Below are positions 16,810 through 26,773 of a DNA stretch of 48,643 bases, piece by piece. The notes under the pieces are model-generated. The model did not search any database and was not told the origin of the DNA. It saw nothing but the letters and a program-made list of their open reading frames with translations. Source of the stretch: Prochlorococcus sp. AG-347-M23 (GTDB lineage Bacteria > Cyanobacteriota > Cyanobacteriia > PCC-6307 > Cyanobiaceae); NCBI GenBank assembly GCA_003278855.1, contig QCCU01000011.1, positions 1-48,643 of the forward strand. Reading direction: 5' to 3'. Made by a program: the position numbers and the translations under genes. The first letter of the stretch is position 1, and every line of letters starts with the position of its first letter.

Positions 16810-18111
16810 TTAGTTATTCAAACCATTAAATATTTGAAGAGCTATTTTAATAGAATTTTCAAAAAGAGGACTGGTATTACCTCTACTACTTCCCAATAAT
16901 TTACTGACATCGTACTCTGATGTAGAAAAAGAATTTGGAACAACTTGTTCTATTAATTGCATATTAGCCATTCCCCCTGCTTCAAGTCTCATACATTCCA
17001 CCGATTCACAGCCAAGTATTACACAAGTGTTATTTTTTTGAACCTCACTAATTTTTGAAATCAGCCTCAATCCAATAACTTGTCCTTGATGAATACTTGG
17101 ATTTCCCAAAGATAAAGGATTAATTGATGTAGAAATTATTTCGCCATTAATTCTTTCAAACTCTATTTTTGTTGATTCTGTATCCCTTTCAACTCTCAGA
17201 AAAGACCAACCAAGTTTATCGCTAATCCATGAAATCAAAAACAAAGCTTGAATCATATGATCTCCTGCGATATCAATGTCAATATCAGTAATATGATCTA
17301 AAATTGGTCTCCTTGAAGGTGGATCAAAAATCATTGCCAATGATTCCCTCCAATTTTTCAATCTAACCCAATTCAAATCATTAATAGCTTTATTTGAATT
17401 ATTTAATTGATCTAAAACTTTTAAACATCTTTGAGGCGATCCAAGAGCAGTATCAATTATTAACCTTAGACCATAATCAGTGAAATATTCGAAGATTTCA
17501 GGCGACTCATCCAAGCTTCCATTCCACCACAACCATGAAGGTAATTCATCAATAGATAATTCATCAATTATTTTTAATCCATTATTAGATATTGAAGCCG
17601 AGCCCCCCCTAATAACAACTAAATCCCCGCAAATAGGTTGCATAGCTGAAGTGTCACTTAATGGGCAGTAAGCGGATACAAAAGTTTTGATATCTGAATT
17701 TTTATTTAATGTTGGCGCTAGAGTTATTAATCTTCTTGGATTCAATGTACTTATCGTTGATTCAAAAAATTGTCCTCTAAAATCTTCAAAGTCTTTATTA
17801 GATAAATTTTCCTTCAACAAATTCAATAATTCTTCACTATTAGGTGAGGTAGTTATAGGAAGTCCTTGATCTAATATAAATTTTTTAGCAACTTCAATTA
17901 TCTCTGGACTTAAATTTCCAGTAATTGGTCCATTTACTAATCCTTTTTGAACCAAACATTGTTCTAGCCAAGCAGGCTGCCAGACCATTAATGTGAAAGT
18001 ATTAGCTCCACTATTATCTTTATCTTCTGAAATCCATAATTTATTAAGATAATTAGAAATTTCCTGATAAGGCAGCTCTAAAGGGGTTTGTAGTGTAAGT
18101 TGAGGTTTCAT
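16810..18111 (-). CDS. opcA: Glucose-6-phosphate dehydrogenase assembly/regulatory protein OpcA
   Basis: A 433-residue protein matching cyanobacterial OpcA in length and setting, directly after zwf with a two-base gap. OpcA is an allosteric effector of Zwf: it lowers the Km for glucose-6-phosphate and links the oxidative pentose phosphate pathway to thioredoxin redox state in the dark. Visible parts are a conserved early LTLMVWQPAWLEQCLV, the mid-protein block DLVVIRGGSAS, and GNPSIHQGQVIGLRLISK. Several cysteines (in EQCLV, AYCPLS, PICGD and the CVILGCESVECM cluster) are candidates for redox control, though I cannot say which ones are conserved. cobB follows in three bases. Confidence 0.93.
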   Translation of the reverse strand: MKPQLTLQTPLELPYQEISNYLNKLWISEDKDNSGANTFTLMVWQPAWLEQCLVQKGLVNGPITGNLSPEIIEVAKKFILDQGLPITTSPNSEELLNLLKENLSNKDFEDFRGQFFESTISTLNPRRLITLAPTLNKNSDIKTFVSAYCPLSDTSAMQPICGDLVVIRGGSASISNNGLKIIDELSIDELPSWLWWNGSLDESPEIFEYFTDYGLRLIIDTALGSPQRCLKVLDQLNNSNKAINDLNWVRLKNWRESLAMIFDPPSRRPILDHITDIDIDIAGDHMIQALFLISWISDKLGWSFLRVERDTESTKIEFERINGEIISTSINPLSLGNPSIHQGQVIGLRLISKISEVQKNNTCVILGCESVECMRLEAGGMANMQLIEQVVPNSFSTSEYDVSKLLGSSRGNTSPLFENSIKIALQIFNGLNN

Positions 18112-18113
18112 TT

Positions 18114-19637
18114 TTAGGGTCTACGCCAGAAAATATTATCTTTTGAAATTAATTGATCTGACTCAGGTGGTCCCCATGTCATAGATTCATAATTATAAAT
18201 AGGTAATTTCCAAGGAGAATTATCCATCAATTCTATTAATGGAGTATAAAGTTTCCAGGCTGCCTCTACCTCATCACTTCGAGTAAACAATGTTGGGTCA
18301 GAAAGCATTGCATCAGCTAATAATCTTACATAGCCTTCATCTGAGGGTTCTCCAAATGATTCATCATAAGAAAATTCCATCTCAACAGGTCTTGATTTCA
18401 TTCCAGAACCAGGAGATTTTACCTCAAATTTGAAAGTAGCCCCTTCATTTGGCTGAATTCTAAGGACAAGTTGATTTGGGGCAGGATTTATTATTGTTGA
18501 TTCAAATAAATGGACAGGTACGTCTTTAAAAGTCAAGACTATTTCTCCAAGTCTTTTAGGTAGTCTTTTACCTGTTCTCAAATAAAAAGGAACCCCTTGC
18601 CAACGCCAGTTATCCACGAAAACTTTTGTCGCAATATAAGTTTCTGTTGTGCTGTTACTATTAACACCATCTTCCTGCCTATATCCTTTGAGACGATTTG
18701 AAATATTCCCTCCCTCTCCATATTGACCTCTTATGCAACAATTCCACGGTTCATTTTCGTCAGCAAGTTTTGAAGCTTGAAGAACCTTAGCTTTTTCATT
18801 TCTTATTGCTTCTGGTTCAAATTTTCCAGGAGGTTCCATTGCAGTAACTGCAAGCATTTGAGTCATATGATTTTGAAGCATATCCCGTAAAGCACCAGAG
18901 CTTTCGTAATAACCTGCTCTATCTTCAACACCAACTGTTTCAGATGAAGTAATTTGAACACTTGATATATAATTCCTATTCCAGATTGGTTCAAAAATAG
19001 TGTTAGCAAACCTCAAAACAAGAATATTCTGAACTGTCTCTTTACCTAAATAATGATCAATCCTATAAATCTGACTTTCTTCAGCGCAACTTTGAACAAT
19101 CTTATTCAATTTTTTTGCACTTAAATAATCTCTTCCAAAAGGTTTTTCAATTACTAAACGACTTTTCTTAGGGTCATCTAAAAGGCCAGCCTCTTTAAGA
19201 GCTTTACATCCACTTGCATAGAAATTCGGAGATACTGATAAATAAAATGTTCTATTCCCATGAGTAGCCTGTGTTTTATCAATTTCATTTAATCTTATAG
19301 AAAGCCTTAGGACATGATCACTTTGTTGTAGGTCAACTGGTTCATAAAAAAGATAATTAGAAAATTGTTCCCACTCCCTTTCTTTACCAGATATTTGATT
19401 TGATAACTTTACTTTCATCTTTTCTCTAAACTCATTATCAGTCCAAGGTCTTCTTGCACAACCAACTATTCCAAATTCACTAGGAATTCTTCTTTGCAAA
19501 TAGAGTTCAAATAAGGCTGGTATTAATTTTCTATGAGTAAGGTCTCCACTAGCGCCAAAAATTACTAAACATTGTGGAGATATGACTCTTTCCTGCCGTA
19601 AACCTAATCTTAGAGGATTACTTAAAGTTGAAGGCAT
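18114..19637 (-). CDS. zwf: Glucose-6-phosphate 1-dehydrogenase
   Basis: A 507-residue G6PDH, the first enzyme of the oxidative pentose phosphate pathway, making NADPH and 6-phosphogluconolactone. The NADP-binding loop is IFGASGDLTHRKLIPALFELY (from residue 26; GASGDL at 28-33). The active-site motif RIDHYLGKE is at 192-200 and EKPFGRD at 164-170. The length is the bacterial norm. It leads the zwf-opcA-cobB run. Upstream, 110 bases away on the same strand, is petH, which makes NADPH in the light, so the dark and light NADPH sources are next to each other. The spacer is AT-rich with no obvious terminator, so some read-through from petH is possible. Confidence 0.97.
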   Translation of the reverse strand: MPSTLSNPLRLGLRQERVISPQCLVIFGASGDLTHRKLIPALFELYLQRRIPSEFGIVGCARRPWTDNEFREKMKVKLSNQISGKEREWEQFSNYLFYEPVDLQQSDHVLRLSIRLNEIDKTQATHGNRTFYLSVSPNFYASGCKALKEAGLLDDPKKSRLVIEKPFGRDYLSAKKLNKIVQSCAEESQIYRIDHYLGKETVQNILVLRFANTIFEPIWNRNYISSVQITSSETVGVEDRAGYYESSGALRDMLQNHMTQMLAVTAMEPPGKFEPEAIRNEKAKVLQASKLADENEPWNCCIRGQYGEGGNISNRLKGYRQEDGVNSNSTTETYIATKVFVDNWRWQGVPFYLRTGKRLPKRLGEIVLTFKDVPVHLFESTIINPAPNQLVLRIQPNEGATFKFEVKSPGSGMKSRPVEMEFSYDESFGEPSDEGYVRLLADAMLSDPTLFTRSDEVEAAWKLYTPLIELMDNSPWKLPIYNYESMTWGPPESDQLISKDNIFWRRP

Positions 19638-19747
19638 ATTTTTAGTATTCTTTATTTAAAATCCTCTTTTTTTCAAATATTAGCTACATATTGTGTCTAA
19701 ACCAAAAAGTATTTAGTATATGAAACTTAAATCTATATATCAAAGAT

Positions 19748-20863
<1,116 letters not shown>

Positions 20864-20889
20864 TTAGATTTCTTTTATAAAAGATTATC

Positions 20890-20911
20890 AATTTGTAGTT
20901 TAATTTGTAGT
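20890..20911. repeat. Tandem 10-base repeat upstream of petH
   Basis: AATTTGTAGT occurs at 20890-20899 and again at 20902-20911 (period 12). On the petH strand it reads ACTACAAATT twice, 30 to 51 bases before the petH ATG. The position suits a regulator site or the promoter region. A period of 12 is close to, but not exactly, one helical turn. Function unknown. Confidence 0.5.
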
Positions 20912-21041
20912 GATTTTACAAAAATGGTTACGTTTTGAGATCGGGATAAATAAAAGAAATTATTTTAATTTTTCAGTATTTGTTGTTTTTATCAGTATAG
21001 TTACACAGAAATAATTTTTTATCTAATTAAAAAATTCATTT

Positions 21042-21584
21042 ATGAATAATCCTCAAGAATCAGAAGATCATTCCAAGAACAATGATTACAGGACAATTGA
21101 GCAGACGATGGAGAAGTTTTCCGGTGGGACAAGACGACTGGCGGCTCAACTTACAACATCTGCAAGTTTTGATTCTTTGTGGAGTGTTTTAACAGATTAT
21201 GATCGGCTAAATCTTTACATACCAAACCTTTTATCGAGCAAAAAAATATTTCAGAAGGGAAATAATGTCCACCTTAAACAAGTTGGGGCTCAGGATTTTC
21301 TTGGCATGAAGTTTTCAGCTGAAGTAACTATAGATTTATTTGAAGATAAGGAGCTTGGCCTCTTAAAATTTAATTTAATAAAAGGAGATTTCAGAAAGTT
21401 TGAGGGTAGTTGGAAAATTCAAAATATTAAAAATACTTCAACAAACTCATTAATTTATGATCTTACTGTTCAGGGTTGTCAGTGGATGCCAATAGGGATG
21501 ATAGAGAAAAGACTGAAAAAGGATCTTTCAGAAAATTTAATTGCCGTAGATAAGCAAGCAAAATCATCAAAAAGATCGTTATAA
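21042..21584 (+). CDS. SRPBCC (START/polyketide cyclase-like) family protein
   Basis: A 180-residue soluble protein. The core (about residues 35-165) shows the SRPBCC/COQ10-like pattern: LAAQLTTSASFDSLWSVLTDYDRLNLYIPNL, then a VHLKQVGAQDFLGMKFSAEVTIDLFED strand pair and FRKFEGSWKIQN. Such domains bind hydrophobic ligands in a helix-grip fold, and in cyanobacteria and plastids they are often annotated as cyclase/dehydrase. The ligand cannot be predicted. The N-terminus is polar and low-complexity, with no signal peptide. The gene is divergent from petH (181-base spacer) and runs into the converging tRNA-Glu gene 11 bases after its stop. Confidence 0.8.
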   Translation: MNNPQESEDHSKNNDYRTIEQTMEKFSGGTRRLAAQLTTSASFDSLWSVLTDYDRLNLYIPNLLSSKKIFQKGNNVHLKQVGAQDFLGMKFSAEVTIDLFEDKELGLLKFNLIKGDFRKFEGSWKIQNIKNTSTNSLIYDLTVQGCQWMPIGMIEKRLKKDLSENLIAVDKQAKSSKRSL

Positions 21585-21595
21585 ATTTAAAATAA

Positions 21596-21668
21596 TAGCC
21601 CCAAGGGGATTCGAACCCCTGTCGCCTCCGTGAAAGGGAGGTGTCCTAGGCCTCTAGACGATGGGGCC
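21596..21668 (-). tRNA. trnE: tRNA-Glu (anticodon UUC)
   Basis: A 73-base cloverleaf. The acceptor GGCCCCA pairs with TGGGGCT (the first pair is G:U, as in cyanobacterial and plastid tRNA-Glu). The D arm is CGTCTAGAGGCCTAGGAC, the anticodon stem CCTCC/GGAGG encloses the loop CTTTCAC (anticodon TTC), and the T arm AGGGG-TTCGAAT-CCCCT is followed by discriminator A. CCA is not encoded. In cyanobacteria this tRNA serves both protein synthesis and, through glutamyl-tRNA reductase, tetrapyrrole (chlorophyll, haem, cobalamin) synthesis. It lies 41 bases downstream of sasA on the same strand. Confidence 0.97.
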
Positions 21669-21709
21669 AGGAAATTAGCATAACAGCTTATTAAAAACTA
21701 AGAGTAAGG

Positions 21710-22828
21710 CTAGCCTTTCGTCAAGTATTGTTGCTCTTTGTTTTGTCCTTGCCACACAGGAACTGTGAAATGGAAGCAGGAACCTTCCCCTACTTCAGAT
21801 ACGACCCATATTCTTCCTCCATGGACTTGTACTATTCTCCTACATACTGATAACCCTATACCAAATCCTGAAGTTCCTTCAGAAGTCTGTGGAAGTCTAA
21901 CCCTATCTAGAAAAATTCTTTTTTGTTCGCTCAAAGGAATACCTGCACCTTTGTCACAAATTGTTATTTCTACCCATTGATTTGTCTTATGAATCATAGT
22001 GATTTTTATAGATCCAGAATCTTTAGAAAATTTAATAGCATTTTCAATTAAATTTAAAAATACTTGCCTCATTCTTCTTTGATCTGCAAATACACTTGGC
22101 AGATCAGATGGGATGTCAGTATCAATTTCAATATTCCTTAATCTCCAGAATTTTTCTAATTCGAGTATTACCTCAGCACTAATGTTACCTAAATCAATTT
22201 TCTGAGGATTAAATAATGCTTCCCATTTAGTTGTTCCAACCTCTAAAAGATCCTGAGACAAGAGTTCTATTTCTTCAAGACGTCTTTTAATAACCTCCTG
22301 CAATTTTGAAATATCTATTTGCCCAAGTTTTTGACTTTGAACAGCCAAAGTAGCAGCAGTTAAAGGTGTTCTTAATTCATGCGCGACCATTCTTAATAAT
22401 CTTTCCTGAGATTCTATTCTTTTTGTTAATGTCTCATTTTCTTGTCTTAAAACAAGAAGTTCGTCTTCCAATAGAAATTCTTTTTGAGTTCTTATTGAAT
22501 CAATTTTGGATGGCTGCAAATTAATCCCGAGATTTTTTGTTAAGCCTTCCTGAGACCACCTTGGCAACCATTTTTGCAACTGAGAGAAAATATTACTTCC
22601 AGCAAATATTTGCTTTGGAGCAGGGGAAACCTTTATAAGAGCAGGAATAGCGACTAATCTATGCAATTCAAGTAATTCTGGTTGCTCTGTGGGTTCTGAG
22701 ATCTGAAGAGATGTCTCAAATTCACAATCATCTGATTCTAAATAAGCTATTAGGGACTTAATATCATTACTAGAAAGTTGATTTCTAGCTGCCACAAGTA
22801 TTAATTTTAGCTCTTTTTTATCATTCAA
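21710..22828 (-). CDS. sasA: Circadian clock output sensor histidine kinase SasA
   Basis: A 372-residue kinase with the SasA layout. An N-terminal KaiB-like thioredoxin-fold domain (about residues 7-92, ending in [10 protein letters not shown]) is followed by a coiled-coil linker (about 120-145), a HisKA dimerisation domain with phospho-acceptor His150 in [13 protein letters not shown], and a HATPase domain with N box [15 protein letters not shown]1 DKGAGIPLS and G2 [11 protein letters not shown]. SasA is activated by KaiC and phosphorylates RpaA to drive clock-controlled transcription. The start is TTG (22828): AGAGGA lies six bases upstream and no in-frame ATG precedes the conserved KaiB-like strand. 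tRNA-Glu follows downstream. Confidence 0.93.
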   Translation of the reverse strand: MNDKKELKLILVAARNQLSSNDIKSLIAYLESDDCEFETSLQISEPTEQPELLELHRLVAIPALIKVSPAPKQIFAGSNIFSQLQKWLPRWSQEGLTKNLGINLQPSKIDSIRTQKEFLLEDELLVLRQENETLTKRIESQERLLRMVAHELRTPLTAATLAVQSQKLGQIDISKLQEVIKRRLEEIELLSQDLLEVGTTKWEALFNPQKIDLGNISAEVILELEKFWRLRNIEIDTDIPSDLPSVFADQRRMRQVFLNLIENAIKFSKDSGSIKITMIHKTNQWVEITICDKGAGIPLSEQKRIFLDRVRLPQTSEGTSGFGIGLSVCRRIVQVHGGRIWVVSEVGEGSCFHFTVPVWQGQNKEQQYLTKG

Positions 22829-22834
22829 ATGAAT

Positions 22835-22840
22835 TCCTCT
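22835..22840 (-). promoter_or_regulatory. Shine-Dalgarno site fixing the sasA TTG start
   Basis: AGAGGA on the minus strand, six bases before the TTG at 22828. It supports the rare TTG start of sasA; an overlapping ATG a few bases downstream is out of frame. Confidence 0.65.
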
Positions 22841-22934
22841 GAAGTGTTGAAAAGCTGTTAATCCTTATAAACACCTTAAGATATTTATTTTTATTTTACA
22901 GATAGGCTATTAAATAAATAGGACTTTTTTATAA

Positions 22935-23474
22935 ATGGTTGCTATTAATCCAAAGAAAAATTTACATTTTGGTGAAAACCCTCCTGAAATCAACTTAAAT
23001 AGTAATTTAAAAAGGTGGTTTTCCAGGAATATTGGATTATGGAAATCTAATAGAACGTATTTTCTCGATGAAGCACAAAAAACTTATAATTTAAGTATGA
23101 ATATAAATATTCAAGCTCTCGAGAGTAACTCCGAATGGGAGTCGCATTATAAATTTACTTGGTATCCAGAAAAAAAATATAATTTCTTTGACGAAAATCC
23201 CCAATATAAAGAAAGAGGAGAAATGCATGCATTTTTAAAAGGCCATCAACTTAAGAGGGAAAAATTTTATTTAAGTAATGATGAAGGTATTTCAAATATT
23301 AAACAAGTCGACGAACACGAAATGATTTTTGAATCTTCTTACAAAGATTGGTATATTCTTGAACATACAAGACTTGTAGATTCTGATAATTATAGATTTA
23401 GGGTTATATATTCATGGAACAAAGATATGCTTAAGATAGTAGAGAATCATCACGAAATTAAAATTATTAAATAA
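22935..23474 (+). CDS. Conserved hypothetical protein, possible lipocalin-like fold
   Basis: A 179-residue soluble protein, rich in aromatic residues and lysine. After an RWFSRNIGLWKSNRTYFLDE start (about residues 27-47), alternating strands follow: NLSMNINIQALES, WESHYKFTWYPEK, GEMHAFLKGHQLKREKFYLS, EMIFESSYKDWYILEHTRLVD, YRFRVIYSWNKDMLKIVENHHEIKI. The short 'W..R.Y' opening and successive beta strands recall CpeS/CpcS-type chromophore lyases and other lipocalin-like barrels, but I do not see enough to assign it. No signal peptide or membrane segment. It is divergent from sasA (106-base spacer) and followed 72 bases later by a small secreted-protein gene. Confidence 0.65.
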   Translation: MVAINPKKNLHFGENPPEINLNSNLKRWFSRNIGLWKSNRTYFLDEAQKTYNLSMNINIQALESNSEWESHYKFTWYPEKKYNFFDENPQYKERGEMHAFLKGHQLKREKFYLSNDEGISNIKQVDEHEMIFESSYKDWYILEHTRLVDSDNYRFRVIYSWNKDMLKIVENHHEIKIIK

Positions 23475-23546
23475 ATTCTCTGGGCAGATTTAGTTTAAAA
23501 AATAAAAATGTTATCTTTGATAATATGAATTAAAAATAAATCAAAT

Positions 23547-23981
23547 ATGAGTCTAAAAATATCTAAAATTTTTGCAATTTCTTTAATTTTTTCATCTTTT
23601 TTATTTGATACAAATAATGAATTTAATAAAGTAAATGCGAATGTTAAAAATTCGCCTGCTAATAAAAATGATCTAGATTTATATCATGGAATGGGTGTTT
23701 CATTTCTATGTAATGCGACAAGAAAAGGATTTGATCTGGATTTCCCAAAAACATTAAACGTTGCCTCAGCAACGTTCGCATCAGTAGTATCGCAAAAACA
23801 TGGAGGAAAAATAATAGAGAAAAAGAAAGAACAAACAGTTGATATGAAACAACTACAATTTATTGCATCTCTGCAATTAGTTGAATCAGCTCTTCAAGTG
23901 TGTCCAGATAATGTTCCTGAAAAGATTGAAAAACAATTTAAGATTGAAACTGAGAGACTCAAGAAATTACAAGGGTTGTAA
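23547..23981 (+). CDS. Small secreted protein of unknown function
   Basis: A 144-residue protein with an N-terminal hydrophobic segment (about residues 4-20, ISKIFAISLIFSSFLF) that looks like a signal peptide or anchor. The mature part has a YHGMGVSFLCNATRKGFDLDF block, a helical FIASLQLVESALQVCP stretch and two cysteines (about 54 and 117) that could form a disulfide. The last 20 residues are charged and helical. I do not recognise a characterised family; the features fit a lineage-specific periplasmic protein. The stop lies in a run of 13 A followed by 6 T (23980-23998) shared with the end of prs on the other strand. Confidence 0.65.
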   Translation: MSLKISKIFAISLIFSSFLFDTNNEFNKVNANVKNSPANKNDLDLYHGMGVSFLCNATRKGFDLDFPKTLNVASATFASVVSQKHGGKIIEKKKEQTVDMKQLQFIASLQLVESALQVCPDNVPEKIEKQFKIETERLKKLQGL

Positions 23982-23996
23982 AAAAAAAAAAATTTT

Positions 23997-24992
23997 TTAT
24001 CTAAACATAGAACTAACAGAACTTTCTTCGTGGATTCTCCAAATAGCTTCCCCCAGCATATTTGCGACGGAAAGAACTTTTAACTGTGGAAAATTATCTT
24101 TATGTATAACTGGTATGCTGTTAGTCACAATAACTTGTTCAAAAAGATTCTTAGAACTTAATCTTTCATAAGAGGGAGGAGAAAATACAGCATGTGAGGC
24201 GCATGCAAATATTCTATTAGCTCCTTCTTTTTTTAGTAAATTTGCTCCAGAACAAATTGTACCTCCCGTGTCTATCATGTCGTCTATAAGAATAGCCGTT
24301 TTACCTTGGACTTCACCAATAACGGTTAGACTTTCAGCGATATTATGCGCAGCTCTCCTTTTATCAATGATAGCCAACGGCGCATCCTTCATTAATTTCG
24401 CGAACGCTCTTGCTCTTGCTACCCCGCCTACATCAGGAGAGACTACAACTATTTCTTCTAAATCTAGAGATTCTAGATAATCAATTAATACAGGTGAACC
24501 GTAAATATGATCGCATGGTATATCGAAGTAGCCTTGAATTTGAGCCGAGTGTAAGTCCATAGCTAAAACCCTATCAACTCCTGATTTCTCTAGTAAATTG
24601 GCAGTTAATTTTGCAGTTATAGACTCTCTTCCTGAGGTTTTCCTATCTGCCCTTGCATATCCAAAATAGGGAATTACAGCGGTTATTTGTCTAGCAGAGG
24701 CTCTCTTACAAGCGTCAACCATGATCATGAGCTCCATTAAACTGTCGTTTACAGGAGCGCATGTAGGTTGTATAAGGAATACATCACAACCTCTAATAGA
24801 TTGCTGAATCTGAACATAAATTTCTCCATCTGCAAATCTTTTAGATATTAAAGGTACATTTTCAATCCCTAAGTATGATGCAATTTCTTCTGCTAACTTT
24901 GGGTTTGTTGTCCCACTTACTAACCTTAATCTACTATTAGTTAGATTAAAGTTCGATTCTTTACTCTGCATTGCCGTGATAAAACTTGTCAC
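23997..24992 (-). CDS. prs: Ribose-phosphate pyrophosphokinase (PRPP synthase)
   Basis: A 331-residue class I PRPP synthase, making PRPP from ribose-5-phosphate and ATP. Conserved parts are FADGEIYVQIQQSIRGCDVFLIQP, the ATP-binding IPYFGYARADRKTSGRESITAK, and the PRPP-binding loop ILIDDMIDTGGTICSGANLL. PRPP feeds purine, pyrimidine, histidine and tryptophan synthesis; hisH and guaB in this window use it directly or indirectly. The long reading starts with GTG at 24992; an ATG at codon 8 (24971) is an alternative, and neither has a strong Shine-Dalgarno. The family usually starts about 15-20 residues before LVSGT, so both starts fit. Confidence 0.95.
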   Translation of the reverse strand: MTSFITAMQSKESNFNLTNSRLRLVSGTTNPKLAEEIASYLGIENVPLISKRFADGEIYVQIQQSIRGCDVFLIQPTCAPVNDSLMELMIMVDACKRASARQITAVIPYFGYARADRKTSGRESITAKLTANLLEKSGVDRVLAMDLHSAQIQGYFDIPCDHIYGSPVLIDYLESLDLEEIVVVSPDVGGVARARAFAKLMKDAPLAIIDKRRAAHNIAESLTVIGEVQGKTAILIDDMIDTGGTICSGANLLKKEGANRIFACASHAVFSPPSYERLSSKNLFEQVIVTNSIPVIHKDNFPQLKVLSVANMLGEAIWRIHEESSVSSMFR

Positions 24993-25109
24993 GAAATTTG
25001 CACCATAAAACTATATTATCATCGTAGTCGTTTATGTGAATTTCGCAAAAGATAATGACTAGATATTTTCAAAAGTCACCTCAATTAAGCAAAAAATTGT
25101 TTTTTAAAA

Positions 25110-25229
25110 ATGAGAATTTATATTTATCCAGACTTAAAAATCAGCAATGATATTTGTCAATTAAAAAAAATTTGTATAAGGTTTAATTTAGAGAATTATA
25201 AACAAGTTAAGTTTAAAGAATCAAAATAG
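25110..25229 (+). CDS. Possible 39-residue small protein upstream of malQ
   Basis: An ATG-started open frame of 39 codons in the 246-base prs-malQ spacer, ending nine bases before the malQ ATG. The predicted product starts MRIYIYPDLKISND and is rich in Lys, Ile and Asn, with two cysteines and a basic end. No good Shine-Dalgarno site is seen. Chance open frames of this size are not rare in such AT-rich DNA, so this is a candidate only. The rest of the spacer shows nothing clear beyond AT-rich promoter-like sequence. Confidence 0.2.
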   Translation: MRIYIYPDLKISNDICQLKKICIRFNLENYKQVKFKESK

Positions 25230-25238
25230 ATTGAAAAC

Positions 25239-26759
25239 ATGCCTATAGAGTCAGTTATTGCAAGAAAATCATTAGGCGTACTTATGCATCCAACATGTAT
25301 TCCTGGAGGAAGAGTATGTGGAACTTTTGGGAGAGGAGCTAAAGAGTGGATAAAAAAACTCCATAAGCATGGAATTGAATACTGGCAATTTTTACCTCTT
25401 ACACCTACTGACTCTACAGGTTCGCCATATAGTTCCCCATCTAGTTTTGCAATAAACCCATGGTTTTTGGATATAGATGATTTAATCGAAAAAGATTTTA
25501 TCTTCATCTCAGATAAAGAAGATCTAGGTCCAACAAATCAGAATAAAGATCATTTTGATTTTGATATTGCGGATGACCTAACAAAAAAATTAGGTCCCCT
25601 CCTTTTGCAAGGTTGGAGTTCACAATCTGAAGAAAGAAAAATTGAATTTAACAAATGGGTCAGTAGGAATTCCTGGGTGGATGATTATGCGACATTTGTT
25701 GTTATCAGAGAGGAATTTAATATGTTGCCTTGGTGGGAATGGCCTCAAGAATTTAAAATAAAAAATAACAAGTTCTTAAAATCTTGGATTAAGAAAAAAA
25801 GTGAAGAGATACTTATTAAAAAATTAATACAGTGGCATCTTGATGCGCAATGGAGCATCATTAAAAACTTTGCAAAATCAAGAAATATTAAGCTAATAGG
25901 AGATTTGCCTTTTTATGTCTCCAGAGACAGCGCCGATGTATGGAGTAATAAATCATTATTCTCAATTTTTAAAAATGGAGATTTAATCTTTCAAAGTGGT
26001 GTTCCACCTGATTATTTTTCATCAACAGGGCAATTATGGGGTACCCCAACTTACTTTTGGTCAAAACATAAAAGGACTAATTTTGATTGGTGGAGAAAAA
26101 GATTTCAAAGACAATTTGAACTTGTGGACATATTGAGATTTGATCATTTCAGGGGTTTAGCAGGTTACTGGAGGGTTAATGGCAGTTCTAAAACGGCAAT
26201 TATTGGAAAATGGATAAATTCTCCAGGTAAAACACTATTAAATAAAGTAAAAAAGGATCTAGGTGCTAACTATCTACCTATTATTGCGGAGGATCTGGGA
26301 GTAATAACCCCAGATGTAGAGAAATTAAGGAAAAATTTCGAACTGCCAGGCATGAAAATATTACAATTCGCTTTTGATGGCAATGAAGATAATCCTTATT
26401 TACCTAAGAATATTAAAGGAGAAAATTGGGTTGTTTATACAGGCACTCATGATAACTCTACTTCTATTTCATGGTGGGAATATTTAGATTATGAATCCAA
26501 AAAAAGAATAAAAGATGAGTATAGATTTTCAGAAAATCCTTCCTGGGATTTAATAGAAATTGGCATGCGAACAAATGCTAATCTTTTTATCGCACCATTA
26601 CAAGATCTATTATCTCTAGACGATTCAAGTAGATTAAACAAACCTGGCACCACAAAAAATAACTGGAAATGGAAGTTAAATCGACCTTTAGAAGAAATAG
26701 AAGATAATATAAGAATGTTTAGCGAGCTAGGAAATAATTTTGGGAGAACTATACAGTAG
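25239..26759 (+). CDS. malQ: 4-alpha-glucanotransferase (amylomaltase, GH77)
   Basis: A 506-residue GH77 enzyme (disproportionating enzyme) that transfers malto-oligosaccharide units during glycogen breakdown. The three catalytic acids are visible: nucleophile Asp302 in LRFDHFRGLAGYW, acid/base Glu351 in IIAEDLGVITP and transition-state stabiliser Asp405 in YTGTHDNSTSISWW. The N-terminal GVLMHPTCIPGG and YWQFLPLTPTDSTGSPYSS motifs are typical. The length matches bacterial MalQ. Glycogen mobilisation feeds the oxidative pentose phosphate pathway, whose zwf-opcA genes are 6 kb away. It ends 14 bases from the converging HTH gene. Confidence 0.96.
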   Translation: MPIESVIARKSLGVLMHPTCIPGGRVCGTFGRGAKEWIKKLHKHGIEYWQFLPLTPTDSTGSPYSSPSSFAINPWFLDIDDLIEKDFIFISDKEDLGPTNQNKDHFDFDIADDLTKKLGPLLLQGWSSQSEERKIEFNKWVSRNSWVDDYATFVVIREEFNMLPWWEWPQEFKIKNNKFLKSWIKKKSEEILIKKLIQWHLDAQWSIIKNFAKSRNIKLIGDLPFYVSRDSADVWSNKSLFSIFKNGDLIFQSGVPPDYFSSTGQLWGTPTYFWSKHKRTNFDWWRKRFQRQFELVDILRFDHFRGLAGYWRVNGSSKTAIIGKWINSPGKTLLNKVKKDLGANYLPIIAEDLGVITPDVEKLRKNFELPGMKILQFAFDGNEDNPYLPKNIKGENWVVYTGTHDNSTSISWWEYLDYESKKRIKDEYRFSENPSWDLIEIGMRTNANLFIAPLQDLLSLDDSSRLNKPGTTKNNWKWKLNRPLEEIEDNIRMFSELGNNFGRTIQ

Positions 26760-26773
26760 ATCTTGTTAAAAAA

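Noticed and set aside
20908..20920. Possible NtcA-type site GTAGTGATTTTAC upstream of petH
   Set aside because: The half-sites GTA and TAC are seven bases apart, not the eight of the GTA-N8-TAC consensus, and it overlaps the tandem repeat. Not strong enough to call.
23980..23998. Run of 13 A and 6 T as a bidirectional terminator
   Set aside because: There is no stem with G:C pairs around it, and both gene ends run into it. It may help transcript ending but I cannot support a terminator; it is also a site prone to sequencing or replication slippage.
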